In this document: one piece after another, positions 8,780 to 17,727 of the stretch | Numbering within the stretch: position 1 is the stretch's first letter | How the letters are laid out: each line of letters opens with the position of its first letter | DNA from: Loktanella sp. | GTDB taxonomy: Bacteria; Pseudomonadota; Alphaproteobacteria; Rhodobacterales; Rhodobacteraceae | Direction of reading: 5' to 3' | Assembly (NCBI GenBank): GCA_024686085.1 | Contig: JAIBDT010000013.1 | Span: forward strand, 1 to 48,467 | DNA length: 48,467 nucleotides | Made by a program: the position numbers and the translations under genes | Notes under the pieces: generated by a model | Told to the model about the DNA's origin: nothing | Databases searched by the model: none | Seen by the model: the letters and a program-made list of their open reading frames with translations, nothing else

Positions 8780-9286
8780 TTAAGCTGCGCGGCCAACCAA
8801 GACTGAATCGATTTCAGCGGCGGCAGCGTTCTCGTCGTGACCTGCAACGGCTGCGATTTCACGGGTCAGGCGTTCGAGGGCGGCCTCATAAAGCTGACGC
8901 TCGGAATAGCTTTGCTCGCGCTGATCGTCTTGACGGTGCAAGTCGCGCACAACTTCGGCAATCGCGATCAGGTCGCCAGAGTTGATCTTTTGCTCATATT
9001 CCTGCGCACGGCGGGACCACATCGCTTTTTTCACTTTGGCTTTGCCGCGCAGTGTTTTCATCGCGTGGGACACAACGTCAGGCGTCGCGAGCGCGCGCAT
9101 ACCCACGTCTGTTGCCTTGTGCGTTGGCACGCGCAGTGTCATTTTGTCTTTGACGAATGCGATCACAAACATCTCTAGCTCAAAACCCGCGATCTCTTGG
9201 GTCTCGATCGAGACGATCTGGCCGACGCCATGCGCTGGGTAAACTACGAATTCGTTCGGGCTAAAGTCGTTCTTCTTCTTACTCAT
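8780..9286 (-). CDS. carD: CarD family transcriptional regulator
   Basis: A 168-residue RNA polymerase-binding regulator of the CarD/CdnL type, which contacts the beta subunit and stabilises open promoter complexes. The N-terminal Tudor-like domain begins FSPNEFVVYPAHGVGQIVSI and the C-terminal helical domain contains KKAMWSRRAQEYEQKI, with the conserved Trp. GAAAGGACGAAC precedes ATG 9286, which is preferred to a TTG 29 codons upstream. A 10-base-pair hairpin lies in the leader at 9330-9355. The gene is separated from fdxA by a terminator, so it probably has its own promoter in 9290-9423. Confidence 0.93.
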   Translation of the reverse strand: MSKKKNDFSPNEFVVYPAHGVGQIVSIETQEIAGFELEMFVIAFVKDKMTLRVPTHKATDVGMRALATPDVVSHAMKTLRGKAKVKKAMWSRRAQEYEQKINSGDLIAIAEVVRDLHRQDDQREQSYSERQLYEAALERLTREIAAVAGHDENAAAAEIDSVLVGRAA

Positions 9287-9329
9287 GTTCGTCCTTTCGG
9301 TGACGGACCTCGTTTGAACACAAAAACAA

Positions 9330-9355
9330 CCGACGGGAACACGGGTTTCCGTCGG
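9330..9355 (-). promoter_or_regulatory. Hairpin with T-rich tail in the carD leader
   Basis: On the minus strand, bases 9346-9355 pair with 9330-9339 (CCGACGG with CCGTCGG plus three more pairs, one of them a G-T wobble), followed directly by TTGTTTTTGTG. The structure lies about 44 bases ahead of the carD start and well after the fdxA terminator, so it could act as an attenuator or an mRNA-stabilising leader. Function is inference. Confidence 0.45.
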
Positions 9356-9425
9356 ACTGATCTGGCTATTCAAACTGGTTATAGTGTTAGCAGCATTGGC
9401 TCTATCATATCACATTTTTGGACAT

Positions 9426-9455
9426 AAAAAAAGCGCCTCGTTTTGGGGCGCTTTT
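9426..9455 (-). terminator. Intrinsic terminator after fdxA
   Basis: Minus-strand AAAAGCGCC, loop CCAAAACGA, then GGCGCTTTTTTT: a stem closed by A-T pairs with a run of seven T. It lies 37 bases beyond the fdxA stop and ends the helicase - S4 protein - fdxA series before carD. Confidence 0.88.
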
Positions 9456-9491
9456 CTATAAAAATAAGGTATTTGGTAAGACGGGACCGAA

Positions 9492-9827
9492 TCAGCCCCC
9501 TTCGCCTGCTGCTTCGGAAAACAGATCCATTTTACCGGGTTTTCCGTCCATTTCTTCGGCGTCCGGGAGAGGGTCTTTCTTGGTGATAATGACCGGCCAC
9601 ATTTCAGAATACTTGCGGTTAAATTCAACCCATTTTTCCATATCAGGCTCTGTGTCGGGTCGGATCGCGTCGGCGGGGCATTCCGGTTCGCACACGCCGC
9701 AGTCGATGCACTCGTCTGGATGGATCACCAACATGTTCTCACCCTCATAGAAACAATCTACGGGGCATACCTCGACGCAGTCGGTGTATTTGCAGGCGAT
9801 ACAGTTGTCGTTGACGATATATGTCAT
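9492..9827 (-). CDS. fdxA: Seven-iron ferredoxin FdxA
   Basis: A 111-residue cytosolic electron carrier with one [3Fe-4S] and one [4Fe-4S] cluster. Cys ligands are visible in [18 protein letters not shown] (first part, with the Azotobacter-type spacing) and [16 protein letters not shown]. The length and the acidic C-terminal extension ending in [10 protein letters not shown] and beyond match the FdxA family. It is 47 bases downstream of the S4-domain gene and is followed by a terminator. Confidence 0.95.
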   Translation of the reverse strand: MTYIVNDNCIACKYTDCVEVCPVDCFYEGENMLVIHPDECIDCGVCEPECPADAIRPDTEPDMEKWVEFNRKYSEMWPVIITKKDPLPDAEEMDGKPGKMDLFSEAAGEGG

Positions 9828-9874
9828 GGTCCCATCCGATTTTTGTCAGGTGCTAGCTAGGGCTTTCTGTCTGC

Positions 9875-10261
9875 TCATTCAAGCGTGAAAGACCCATCGG
9901 GTGGTGGATGAGACAGCATGTCCCGCCGATCCTTCTTTGTGGGGCGACCTTTTCCCTCAAATCGCGGATTTTTCGGAACATGAACCTTGGGGGGCGACAT
10001 GTCCTCGTAGAGCGCTTGGGCTTCGGGGGCGGGTCCGCGCCGCGTGCCACAGGCCAGAATCTTCACAATGCGGATGTCGTTGGCTTGGTGAAAGGTCAGA
10101 ACGTCCCCAGCCCCAACGGCGCGGGCGGGTTTCATCGCAGGCTGGCCGCCAAGTCGCACCTTGCCGCCCGTGACCACCCCTGCTGCCAACGAGCGCGATT
10201 TAAAAAACCGCGCTTGCCAGAGCCATTTATCGAGGCGGATGGTTTCACGAACAACGTTCAA
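9875..10261 (-). CDS. S4-domain RNA-binding protein (Hsp15-like)
   Basis: A 128-residue protein whose N-terminal half is an S4 RNA-binding domain: IRLDKWLWQARFFKSRSLA followed by GGKVRLGGQPAMKPARAVGAG. Hsp15 homologues bind stalled 50S subunits carrying a peptidyl-tRNA. The C-terminal tail is basic and low in complexity (GRPTKKDRRDMLSHP). TTG at 10261 is the chosen start: it lies 7 bases after the helicase stop, AAAGG is at ribosome binding distance, and no ATG fits. This suggests translational coupling with the helicase. Confidence 0.82.
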   Translation of the reverse strand: MNVVRETIRLDKWLWQARFFKSRSLAAGVVTGGKVRLGGQPAMKPARAVGAGDVLTFHQANDIRIVKILACGTRRGPAPEAQALYEDMSPPKVHVPKNPRFEGKGRPTKKDRRDMLSHPPPDGSFTLE

Positions 10262-10268
10262 CCCGCGT

Positions 10269-13043
10269 TCAACCTTTGTTGAAGCCCGCCAAAGCAGCGG
10301 CGAACGGGTTGTCAGGGTCGATTTTCTTTTCGACCTTGGGTTTTGCGCTAAACTTTTGACGCTGATCGCCACCTTTTGGTGCACCGCGCGGTTTGCCTTT
10401 GCCCTTGGGCTTGGCGTTGTCGCGTTGGGGCCGTGCATTTGCACGGGCCGCGCGCCCTGCCCACGTGAAGGTATAAAAGACCTCCATTTCGGCTGCGGCG
10501 ATTTTGTCGTCTGCGGCTTCACCGATTGGCGTTTCGGTTTCAGCGACCTCTGGGATCGTGGCATCGGGTGCAACGATTGCGCCCTCTTCGGCCTGTGCCG
10601 CTGTATCCATCACAGGCTGGTCCGCAGGCACGTCTTTTTCGGCCTTTGGCATGACGTCGGTGACCGCTTTGACCTTGGCGCGCTCGCCTTTCTCGGCTTT
10701 GTAACCAAGACCTGTCATCAGATCCGCGAATTGTTCGAGGGTCATGCCCGTGATCGACAGCATGTCTGCGTTGGCTTCAAAACCACCACGGCTGTCTTTG
10801 TCGCGGAGCATATCAGCCAGACGTTCCAGCATATCGATCCGGATCGCCCGTTCGCCAGCCGCACGGTACCCAGACATCGCGTAATAGCCGCCGACAGCGT
10901 CTTTGGACGCAGGCAGCGTGACCAGACCCGGTGGTGGGCTTTCGGGAAATTCGGACAGACCTTTGCTGAGCGACCAAAGCACAAGGCGCAGGCGCGTTGC
11001 CGCTGGTTTCAGCAACAGCGGCATAAAAATGGTGAACTGTCCAAAGCGGATGCCGTGCTTACGCAGCGCGCCACGGGCGTCTTGGTCAAGTGCTTTGACG
11101 TCTTCGGCCACTTCGCCGCGTGGCAAAATCCCGAAGTTTTCCGCCATACGGAATGCAAAGCCTTTTGCCGTCCCTGTCAGCGTCTCATCGTTTTTGAGCG
11201 CGATCAGCGGTTCAAACCCAGCGGCAATTTTGCGGTCGATGAAGTGCTGCAAGCGGCGTGTCACTTTGGTCGCCACGTCTTCACCGGCTTCGTCGTCGAC
11301 GAAGGCAACCACGGTTGGTTTCAGCGGGTCGGACCCTGCCACCAGTTTGCCCACTGCCGCGTCGCCCCACATCAGGCCGCCTTGCTCTGTGAAATCAATT
11401 TCGGGATCGGGCGCGTTGTAAAAACGGTCCGCGAGTAGATGGAATTGAGGCACAAGCGCCTGAACTGACGCCTGACGCAATGTCTTGGCCTCATCGGGAC
11501 TACCCGCTTTGTCCATTTGGAACCGAAAGCCCTGAAGCTTGCCTACGAATTCACCCTCTACGGTGACTTCACCTTTGTCGTTTACGTCAGCCAAAAGGCT
11601 CTCCTTCTGTTTGAGCCGGCGAAGCAAAATGCTTGTCCGCCGGTCCACAAATCGTTGGGTCAGCGCACCATGTAGCGCATCTGACAAGCGGTCTTCTACT
11701 GCACGCGTCTCGTCGCGCCAATGCATTTCGTCACGCAACCATCCTTTACGCTGTGCGACGTAGGTCCATGTGCGAATATAGGCCAATCTTTTCGATAATG
11801 CATCTATATCCCCGTCGGTCCGGTCAATGCGCCGCACTTGTAGCCCGAACCAGTTGCTATCGACGTGCCCGAATTGGTGCAGGTCGGTGAAAATCTGGGT
11901 CAAAAGACCTGCGTGTTCGCCCCTGCTGATACCACGAAAGTCGGGGATTCGGCAGACATCCCACAAAAGCTTGACCGATGGGCCATCTTTCGCCCGTGCG
12001 TTGATGATTTCGTCCGCCGAGAGCGCCTTAAGGGCGGCCAAATCGTCGCTTTCACGCACCCGCGTCAGCCAGCGGTCATTGGTCCGTTCTTCAAGCGTGG
12101 CGATCAACCTCTTAGTCGATCCGAACTGTAACTTGCTGTTGCGCCACTGTAATTTCGCAATCGGTTGAAACCTGTGGTCACAGATTGCTTGGGCAACTTC
12201 ATCGTCCAAGGGTGGTGCTTCGCCTGTGACGCCAAAGGTGCCGTTCTCTTTGAACCGCCCTGCCCGCCCTGCGATTTGTGCCAGCTCATCGGGCATCAGG
12301 TGCCGCATCCGGTGCCCGTCGAATTTGATCAAGTTGGAAAACGCGACGTGCGAAATATCGAGGTTCAACCCCATCCCGATGGCATCTGTGGCGACCAGAT
12401 AATCGACGTCGCCGTTTTGATACATTTCGACCTGTGCGTTGCGGGTGCGCGGGGAAAGTGCGCCCATAACGACCGCAGCTCCGCCTTTTTGCCGCCGCAG
12501 AAGTTCGGCGATTGCATAGCAATTTTCGACCGAAAAGCCGACGATGGCCGCCCTTGCGGGCATCCGGCTTAGCTTTTTCGAACCTGAATAGGTCAGCGTC
12601 GACATCCGTTCGCGGTAGATAAAGGCCGCGTCGGGAATCAGTTCGGCGATGGCGTTATGCATTGTCGCCGCCCCCATAAAGAGGGTTTCGCGCAGGCCGC
12701 GCGCATTTAAAAGCCTGTCGGTGAAGATATGTCCGCGTTCTGGATCGTTACAGAGCTGGATTTCGTCAACAGCCAGAAAATCGCAGCCCATTCCCTCTGG
12801 CATGGCCTCTACGGTGCAGACCCAATACGCGGCGCGGGGCGGCACGATGCGTTCTTCGCCTGTGATCATGGCCACAACGCCGGGCCCCTTGATCGCGACG
12901 ATTTTATCGTAGACCTCGCGCGCGAGCAGCCGTAGCGGCAGCCCAATCACACCTGTCCGATGCGAAAGCATCCGCTCGATCGCGTAGTGGGTTTTGCCAG
13001 TATTCGTCGGCCCCAAGACAGCCGTGACACGGGAATTTAACAT
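10269..13043 (-). CDS. SUV3-like ATP-dependent RNA helicase
   Basis: A 924-residue DExH-box helicase related to the mitochondrial SUV3 helicase. The start at 13043 gives MLNSRVTAVLGPTNTGKTHY, with Walker A GPTNTGKT at residues 10-17. The Walker B box is VDEIQLCNDPERGHIF, and motif VI lies in QIAGRAGRFKENG. The region after about residue 330 is helical, and the last 200 residues are charged and low in complexity, including GKGKPRGAPKGGDQRQK, a likely flexible RNA-contacting tail. The role in RNA turnover is inferred from the family. GGGAAG lies upstream of the ATG. The downstream S4 RNA-binding gene is nearly overlapping, consistent with a shared RNA-related job. Confidence 0.9.
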   Translation of the reverse strand: MLNSRVTAVLGPTNTGKTHYAIERMLSHRTGVIGLPLRLLAREVYDKIVAIKGPGVVAMITGEERIVPPRAAYWVCTVEAMPEGMGCDFLAVDEIQLCNDPERGHIFTDRLLNARGLRETLFMGAATMHNAIAELIPDAAFIYRERMSTLTYSGSKKLSRMPARAAIVGFSVENCYAIAELLRRQKGGAAVVMGALSPRTRNAQVEMYQNGDVDYLVATDAIGMGLNLDISHVAFSNLIKFDGHRMRHLMPDELAQIAGRAGRFKENGTFGVTGEAPPLDDEVAQAICDHRFQPIAKLQWRNSKLQFGSTKRLIATLEERTNDRWLTRVRESDDLAALKALSADEIINARAKDGPSVKLLWDVCRIPDFRGISRGEHAGLLTQIFTDLHQFGHVDSNWFGLQVRRIDRTDGDIDALSKRLAYIRTWTYVAQRKGWLRDEMHWRDETRAVEDRLSDALHGALTQRFVDRRTSILLRRLKQKESLLADVNDKGEVTVEGEFVGKLQGFRFQMDKAGSPDEAKTLRQASVQALVPQFHLLADRFYNAPDPEIDFTEQGGLMWGDAAVGKLVAGSDPLKPTVVAFVDDEAGEDVATKVTRRLQHFIDRKIAAGFEPLIALKNDETLTGTAKGFAFRMAENFGILPRGEVAEDVKALDQDARGALRKHGIRFGQFTIFMPLLLKPAATRLRLVLWSLSKGLSEFPESPPPGLVTLPASKDAVGGYYAMSGYRAAGERAIRIDMLERLADMLRDKDSRGGFEANADMLSITGMTLEQFADLMTGLGYKAEKGERAKVKAVTDVMPKAEKDVPADQPVMDTAAQAEEGAIVAPDATIPEVAETETPIGEAADDKIAAAEMEVFYTFTWAGRAARANARPQRDNAKPKGKGKPRGAPKGGDQRQKFSAKPKVEKKIDPDNPFAAALAGFNKG

Positions 13044-13071
13044 GATACTTCCCGTCAAACGGGTCAGCCGA

Positions 13072-13626
13072 TCAGATCGCCTGACCTTCCAATTCAAGTT
13101 CCAGCCGCTCTACGGCCTCGGTGACCCCTTCGTAGGCGGGGTAGATTTGCAACACAGCGCGGTAGACTTCGAGTGCATCGGCAGGGCGCCCCAACTCTTC
13201 TAGGATCACACCAACGCCGCGCATACCAGCGAAATGCCGTGGGGATTTGACCAAAAGTGTGCGCAGATCGTCAAGAGCCGGCCCTGTCATGCCAAGCAGG
13301 AAGTAGACGGTTGCGCGCCAGTTGTACCCTTCTGCAAAATCAGGGTCGTGGTCGATAAGTGCGGAAAAATGATCAAGGGCTGCATCAAAGTCGCGGTCTT
13401 CCACCGCCTCTTTGCCGCGCCGCAACAAAAGGTCGAGGCTGGCGGATCCACTTTTTTCCCATTCATCGGCTATTTTCTTGGCGATGCGGGCTTGGGATTC
13501 GGGCGGACTTGACTGCAATTCTGAAAACAATTCATCCAGATCGGCGGCCACCAAAGGTATGGAATGCCCGACTGTCAGCACAAGTGCCGTAACGATATAT
13601 TTGAAGTGGTGTCCTAGCATGCCCAT
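13072..13626 (-). CDS. Exported TPR-repeat protein
   Basis: A 184-residue protein with an N-terminal hydrophobic signal (KYIVTALVLTVGHSIPLVAA) and at least three tetratricopeptide units, for example DAALDHFSALIDHDPDFAEG, ALDDLRTLLVKSPRHFAG and ADALEVYRAVLQIYPAYEG. TPR units mediate protein contacts; the partner is unknown. Likely periplasmic. ATG 13626 is preferred because it begins the signal peptide; ATG 13620 is also possible. It ends 28 bases before the helicase start, on the same strand, and is divergent from the SCP2 gene. Confidence 0.78.
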   Translation of the reverse strand: MGMLGHHFKYIVTALVLTVGHSIPLVAADLDELFSELQSSPPESQARIAKKIADEWEKSGSASLDLLLRRGKEAVEDRDFDAALDHFSALIDHDPDFAEGYNWRATVYFLLGMTGPALDDLRTLLVKSPRHFAGMRGVGVILEELGRPADALEVYRAVLQIYPAYEGVTEAVERLELELEGQAI

Positions 13627-13699
13627 ACTTACCAATGTAGCGTAACAATTGGCCGACACCAGAGGGGTGGTGGTCACAATTCTAAACAAAGGATCAAAA

Positions 13700-13990
13700 A
13701 TGAGCGAAGTCATTACCGAAGCGGTTGCCGCATTGAACGCAAAGATGGGTGGCGCTGGCTTTGACGGCATGGCCAAATTCGACATCGAAGGCGAAGGCGC
13801 GATCTTGATCGACGCTGACGGCGCACGTGCCGGCGACGACGATGCAGACGTCACATTGTCCGCAAGCGCCGAGACATTCAAAGCGATCCTTGATGGCGAC
13901 CAGAACCCGACAGCGGCCTTTATGACAGGCAAGTTGAAGGTTGACGGCGATATGGGATTGGCGATGAAACTGGCTGGCGTATTGTCTTAA
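13700..13990 (+). CDS. SCP2 sterol-binding domain protein
   Basis: A 96-residue free-standing SCP2 domain, a small fold with a hydrophobic lipid tunnel. FDIEGEGAILIDADG, DADVTLSASAETFKAIL and the C-terminal FMTGKLKVDGDMGLAMKL match the family pattern. The natural ligand in bacteria is usually unknown. AAAGGATC precedes the ATG. The downstream hydrolase gene starts 3 bases after this stop, so the two form an operon and may act on the same lipid; that link is inference. Confidence 0.9.
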   Translation: MSEVITEAVAALNAKMGGAGFDGMAKFDIEGEGAILIDADGARAGDDDADVTLSASAETFKAILDGDQNPTAAFMTGKLKVDGDMGLAMKLAGVLS

Positions 13991-13993
13991 CCT

Positions 13994-14929
13994 ATGGAAA
14001 ACGCACCTTTCTTTGACGACATCGCAAGCGGCCCACAAGGTGGCGCCGCGCATTGGGTCACCACATCGGATGGCCTGACGATCCGTGTCGCCCATTGGAC
14101 GGGTGCCGATGTAAAAGGCACGATCCTATTATTTCCAGGGCGCACCGAATACATCGAAAAATATGGCCCCGCGGCAGCAGGATTTCTGTCGCGCGGCTAT
14201 GCCACAGTCGCGATTGACTGGCGCGGTCAGGGAATTTCCCAACGCACCACTGAGAACCCGATTTTAGGCGATGTCGCTGATTTTAAGGATTATCAAAAAG
14301 ATGTGGCTGCCGCATTGGCCCATGTGCGCAACCTAAACTTGCCAGAGCCTTATTATCTTGTCGCGCATTCGATGGGTGGCTGTATCGGTCTGCGTGCTTT
14401 GATGGAAGGATTGCCAGTCAAGGCCGCTGCATTCTCTGCGCCAATGTGGGGTATTTTGATGGCCCCTGCGATGCGCCCTTTGGCGTGGGCGATATCATCC
14501 GCATCCCGTGTTATGGGTTTTGAGCAGAAAATGGCCCCGGGGCAGGAAACCTCTGCTTATGTCACGCGTATCGGGTTTGAGGAGAATACGCTGACGTCCG
14601 ATCTTGAGATGTTCACATTGATGCAAACCCAAGTGAAATCGCAGCCCGATTTTGTTCTTGGTGGCCCGTCGTTGCGTTGGCTCAACGAATCTCTGCGTGA
14701 GATGCGCGGATTGGCGGGAAAACCCAGCCCCGACATGCCCTGCGTCACGTTCCTTGGCAGCGACGAGGAGATCGTTGATCCTGCCGCTATTCGTGTGCGG
14801 ATGGCGCATTGGACGGATGGTGCGTTGCACCTGCTGTCTGGTGGCCGTCACGAAGTGCTGATGGAAACACCGCAAATGCGCGGGTTGGTTTTTGACGAGA
14901 TCGCCGCCTTGTTTGATAAACACCGCTAA
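13994..14929 (+). CDS. Alpha/beta hydrolase (lysophospholipase / serine aminopeptidase type)
   Basis: A 311-residue cytosolic hydrolase. The nucleophile elbow is VAHSMGGC (Ser at about residue 125), with the oxyanion strand at LLFPGRTEYIEKY, a likely acid in FLGSDEEIVD and the catalytic His in GGRHEVLME. This is the serine aminopeptidase S33 / monoglyceride lipase subfamily, here resembling the PldB-type lysophospholipases of alphaproteobacteria. Substrate not determined. Co-directional with, and 3 bases from, the SCP2 gene. Confidence 0.9.
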   Translation: MENAPFFDDIASGPQGGAAHWVTTSDGLTIRVAHWTGADVKGTILLFPGRTEYIEKYGPAAAGFLSRGYATVAIDWRGQGISQRTTENPILGDVADFKDYQKDVAAALAHVRNLNLPEPYYLVAHSMGGCIGLRALMEGLPVKAAAFSAPMWGILMAPAMRPLAWAISSASRVMGFEQKMAPGQETSAYVTRIGFEENTLTSDLEMFTLMQTQVKSQPDFVLGGPSLRWLNESLREMRGLAGKPSPDMPCVTFLGSDEEIVDPAAIRVRMAHWTDGALHLLSGGRHEVLMETPQMRGLVFDEIAALFDKHR

Positions 14930-15004
14930 GCTTTGCGGCTTTGTGCTTCTAAACCGTGATCGCCGCACCTATATTGCTGAAAAGACAATTAAATAGGTGA
15001 CCAG

Positions 15005-16822
15005 ATGCGCAGCCCAAAACCAGTTTACGACGCTCAAAATGGGGGCGGTTCGTCCTTTGGCGATCTGCCCGAGTGGAACCTTGACGACCTCTATACCGCC
15101 GAAGACGCCCCCGAGCTGATCCGCGATATGGAATGGCTCGACACGGCCTGTTCCGAGTTTGCGTCGGATTACGAGGGCAAACTGGCCGATCTGGACGCCG
15201 CAGGCCTTTTGGACGCCGTTCATCGCTATGAGGCGATCGACATCATTGCGGGCCGCGTGATGTCCTATGCTGGATTGCGCTATTATCAAGTCACCACCGA
15301 CGCCGACCGCGCCAAGTTCATGGCCGATGTTCAAGACAAGATCACGGCCTATACCACGCCGCTGGTGTTTTACGGGTTAGAGTTCAACCGTTTGGACGAT
15401 GCGCATCTTGAGGCCATGTTGGCCGCGAACGCAGACCTTGCCCGATACAAGCCCGTTTTTGACCGTATGCGTGCGATGAAGCCGCATCAGTTGTCTGACG
15501 AGTTGGAGAAGTTTCTACACGATCAGTCCACGGTGGGCGCTGCTGCGTGGAACCGTCTGTTTGACGAGACGATGGCGGGCCTCGAATTTGAAGTTGATGG
15601 CGAAACCCTGAACCTAGAGGCCACGTTAAACCTGCTGACAGAGCAGGACCGGTCCAAGCGCGAGGCCGCCACACATGCGCTGGCGGCCGTGTTCCAAGAG
15701 AACATCAAGATTTTCTCGCGCGTACACAATACGCTAGCAAAGGAAAAAGAGGTCGAGGACCGTTGGCGCAAGATGCCGACCCCGCAGACTGGTCGTCACC
15801 TGTCCAACCATGTCGAGGCCGAGGTTGTCGAGGCGTTGCGTAATGCTGTGGTCGCCGCCTACCCGCGCCTGTCGCACCGCTATTATGCGTTGAAAGCCAA
15901 ATGGTTAGGCCTAGAGCGTATGGAGACATGGGACCGCAACGCACCCCTGCCGATGGAAACGACCCGCACGGTGACTTGGGACGAGGCTGAAAAGACAGTG
16001 ATGGATGCTTATGCCGATTTCGCGCCTGAAATGGCGGAACTGGCCAAGCCGTTCTTTACCAAGGGTTGGATTGATGCAGGCGTAAAACCGGGCAAGGCAC
16101 CGGGCGCTTTTGCGCATCCGACCGTAACGACAGTGCATCCTTATGTGATGTTGAATTATCTAGGCAAGCCGCGCGATGTGATGACGTTAGCGCATGAATT
16201 GGGCCACGGTGTGCATCAGGTTCTGGCGGCTGGCCAAGGCGAGTTATTGTCGTCGACCCCGCTGACATTGGCTGAGACGGCCTCTGTGTTTGGTGAAATG
16301 CTGACGTTCCAGAAGTTGCTGGAAGGTGCCAAAACCAAGCAGGAGCGCAAGGTTTTGCTGGCGGGCAAGGTCGAGGACATGATCAACACGGTGGTCCGCC
16401 AGATCGCGTTTTATGACTTTGAATGCAAATTGCATGCCGCCCGTGCGCAGGGTGAATTGACCCCTGACGACATTAACGCGCTATGGATGTCCGTGCAGGC
16501 AGAAAGCCTTGGCGAGATTTTCGACTATACCCCCGGCTATGCGACGTTCTGGGCCTATATCCCGCACTTTGTGCATTCGCCGTTCTACGTTTACGCCTAT
16601 GCGTTTGGTGATGGCCTCGTGAATGCGCTTTATGCGGTTTATGCCGAGGGCGATCCTGACTTTAAGGAAAAATATTTCGATATGCTGCGCGCAGGCGGGT
16701 CCAAGCACCATACCGAACTGCTGGCCCCATTTGGCCTAGATGCCACCGATCCCAAGTTTTGGGACAAGGGCCTGTCGATGATCGAGGGCATGATCGACGA
16801 GTTGGAGGCGATGGAAGCGTAG
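15005..16822 (+). CDS. pepF: M3 family oligoendopeptidase F
   Basis: A 605-residue zinc metallopeptidase that cuts short peptides in the cytosol. The zinc site LAHELGHGVHQ (HExxH) is near residue 397, followed by the third ligand in TASVFGEML. The N-terminal helical region and the segment FVHSPFYVYAYAFGDGLVNA are family features. AGGTGA precedes ATG 15005. The C-terminus (LLAPFGLDATDPKFW onward) is partly repeated as a decayed copy about 900 bases downstream at 17644-17727. Confidence 0.95.
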   Translation: MRSPKPVYDAQNGGGSSFGDLPEWNLDDLYTAEDAPELIRDMEWLDTACSEFASDYEGKLADLDAAGLLDAVHRYEAIDIIAGRVMSYAGLRYYQVTTDADRAKFMADVQDKITAYTTPLVFYGLEFNRLDDAHLEAMLAANADLARYKPVFDRMRAMKPHQLSDELEKFLHDQSTVGAAAWNRLFDETMAGLEFEVDGETLNLEATLNLLTEQDRSKREAATHALAAVFQENIKIFSRVHNTLAKEKEVEDRWRKMPTPQTGRHLSNHVEAEVVEALRNAVVAAYPRLSHRYYALKAKWLGLERMETWDRNAPLPMETTRTVTWDEAEKTVMDAYADFAPEMAELAKPFFTKGWIDAGVKPGKAPGAFAHPTVTTVHPYVMLNYLGKPRDVMTLAHELGHGVHQVLAAGQGELLSSTPLTLAETASVFGEMLTFQKLLEGAKTKQERKVLLAGKVEDMINTVVRQIAFYDFECKLHAARAQGELTPDDINALWMSVQAESLGEIFDYTPGYATFWAYIPHFVHSPFYVYAYAFGDGLVNALYAVYAEGDPDFKEKYFDMLRAGGSKHHTELLAPFGLDATDPKFWDKGLSMIEGMIDELEAMEA

Positions 16823-17082
16823 CATCGCCGAGATCACCGCGCTACAACCAAAAGCGAAAATGCGCCAACAGGGAAGCAACCCAAAGTTGTTTTCTTGACT
16901 GGTGTATTTTTGCACCGCATTTCCCCCTCCCCCCACAATCTTATGTCAGTCAAGCGGAAGACCGCCGATCCGTGTTAGCGGTAAGTGTCAGTGCATCAAT
17001 TTCGTCCGCGATAAAATGAGACGCAAAGCGCTGAAATTTCGTAAATCGATTTTCAATAATTTTTATCACCAAGGGGAAGAAC

Positions 17083-17535
17083 ATGAAAAATATACTGATG
17101 ACCTGCGCCGCCATTGCGGTATCGTTTGGCGGGGCTGCCACTGCCGAAGGCGACCTAAGCCGCGAAAATATTATTGACGTAACGGTTTTACTGGGAAGCG
17201 ATGACGACGGGATGTTTATCAGACCCTCGATCACTACTTTTGTGACGGGCCAAGCCTATAAAATGATTTTGACAAATACCGATGATTTCAAGCACGAGCT
17301 TGCGCTCAACGGCATTGGTGAACGCATTTTCACCCGCAAGATCGAAGCGTCTGATGCTGATGGCAACCTGATCACTGAAGTAAAAGGTGCCATTCGTGAA
17401 GTCGAAGTCGGACCGCATCAGACCGTCGAATGGTTTATTGTGCCGGTTCAAACCACTGACGGTCCTGAAGAGTTCTCTTGCGAACTTCCCGGCCACCGGG
17501 AATCAGGGATGCATGTCGACATGGAAATTAACTAA
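17083..17535 (+). CDS. Periplasmic cupredoxin-like protein
   Basis: A 150-residue protein with a signal peptide (MKNILMTCAAIAVSFGGAAT, cleavage near AEG) and a cupredoxin fold. Likely copper ligands are His in FKHELAL and the cluster FSCELPGHRESGMH (Cys, His, Met), the usual H..C..H..M order of type 1 sites. It resembles the small copper-binding proteins related to plastocyanin and azurin. AAGGGGAAGAAC precedes the ATG. The 260 bases upstream hold no gene. A GTGCCAGCG hairpin lies 13 bases after the stop. Confidence 0.85.
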   Translation: MKNILMTCAAIAVSFGGAATAEGDLSRENIIDVTVLLGSDDDGMFIRPSITTFVTGQAYKMILTNTDDFKHELALNGIGERIFTRKIEASDADGNLITEVKGAIREVEVGPHQTVEWFIVPVQTTDGPEEFSCELPGHRESGMHVDMEIN

Positions 17536-17548
17536 ATCATTTCTGTCT

Positions 17549-17574
17549 GTGCCAGCGGCATCTGTCGCTGGCAC
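17549..17574 (+). terminator. Hairpin after the cupredoxin gene
   Basis: GTGCCAGCG (17549-17557) and CGCTGGCAC (17566-17574) form a perfect 9-base stem with an 8-base loop. No T-run follows (ATATTC), so it may be a weak terminator or a 3' stabilising hairpin rather than a strong intrinsic terminator. Confidence 0.55.
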
Positions 17575-17643
17575 ATATTCAATCGCGCCATTTCCACGAC
17601 TAAGGTTCTAGGCCTGACGCTGTTTTTTGGTGGCGGTTTGGCG

Positions 17644-17727
17644 TTGGCACCTTTCGAACGAGCCCTCACCGATCCTGATTTTTAAGATAAGAGTCTGTCG
17701 ATGATCGACGCGCTGGAAGCTATGGCG
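17644..17727 (+). pseudogene. Decayed C-terminal fragment of a second pepF copy
   Basis: Reading in frame gives LAPFERALTDPDF, stop, DKSLSMIDALEAMA. The intact pepF ends LLAPFGLDATDPKFW, DKGLSMIEGMIDELEAMEA. The two align over the whole stretch, including the 14 identical bases CTGTCGATGATCGA, with TAA where the intact gene has the Trp codon TGG and a small internal deletion. No other part of pepF is seen in the 17536-17837 gap. This points to an old tandem duplication of the pepF end, or to a divergent second peptidase gene, since lost. Confidence 0.72.

Noticed and set aside
10161..11438. Long plus-strand open frame (425 codons) opposite the helicase
   Set aside because: It is antisense to a well-conserved SUV3-like helicase and reads as a Cys/His/Phe/Arg-rich shadow with no family resemblance.
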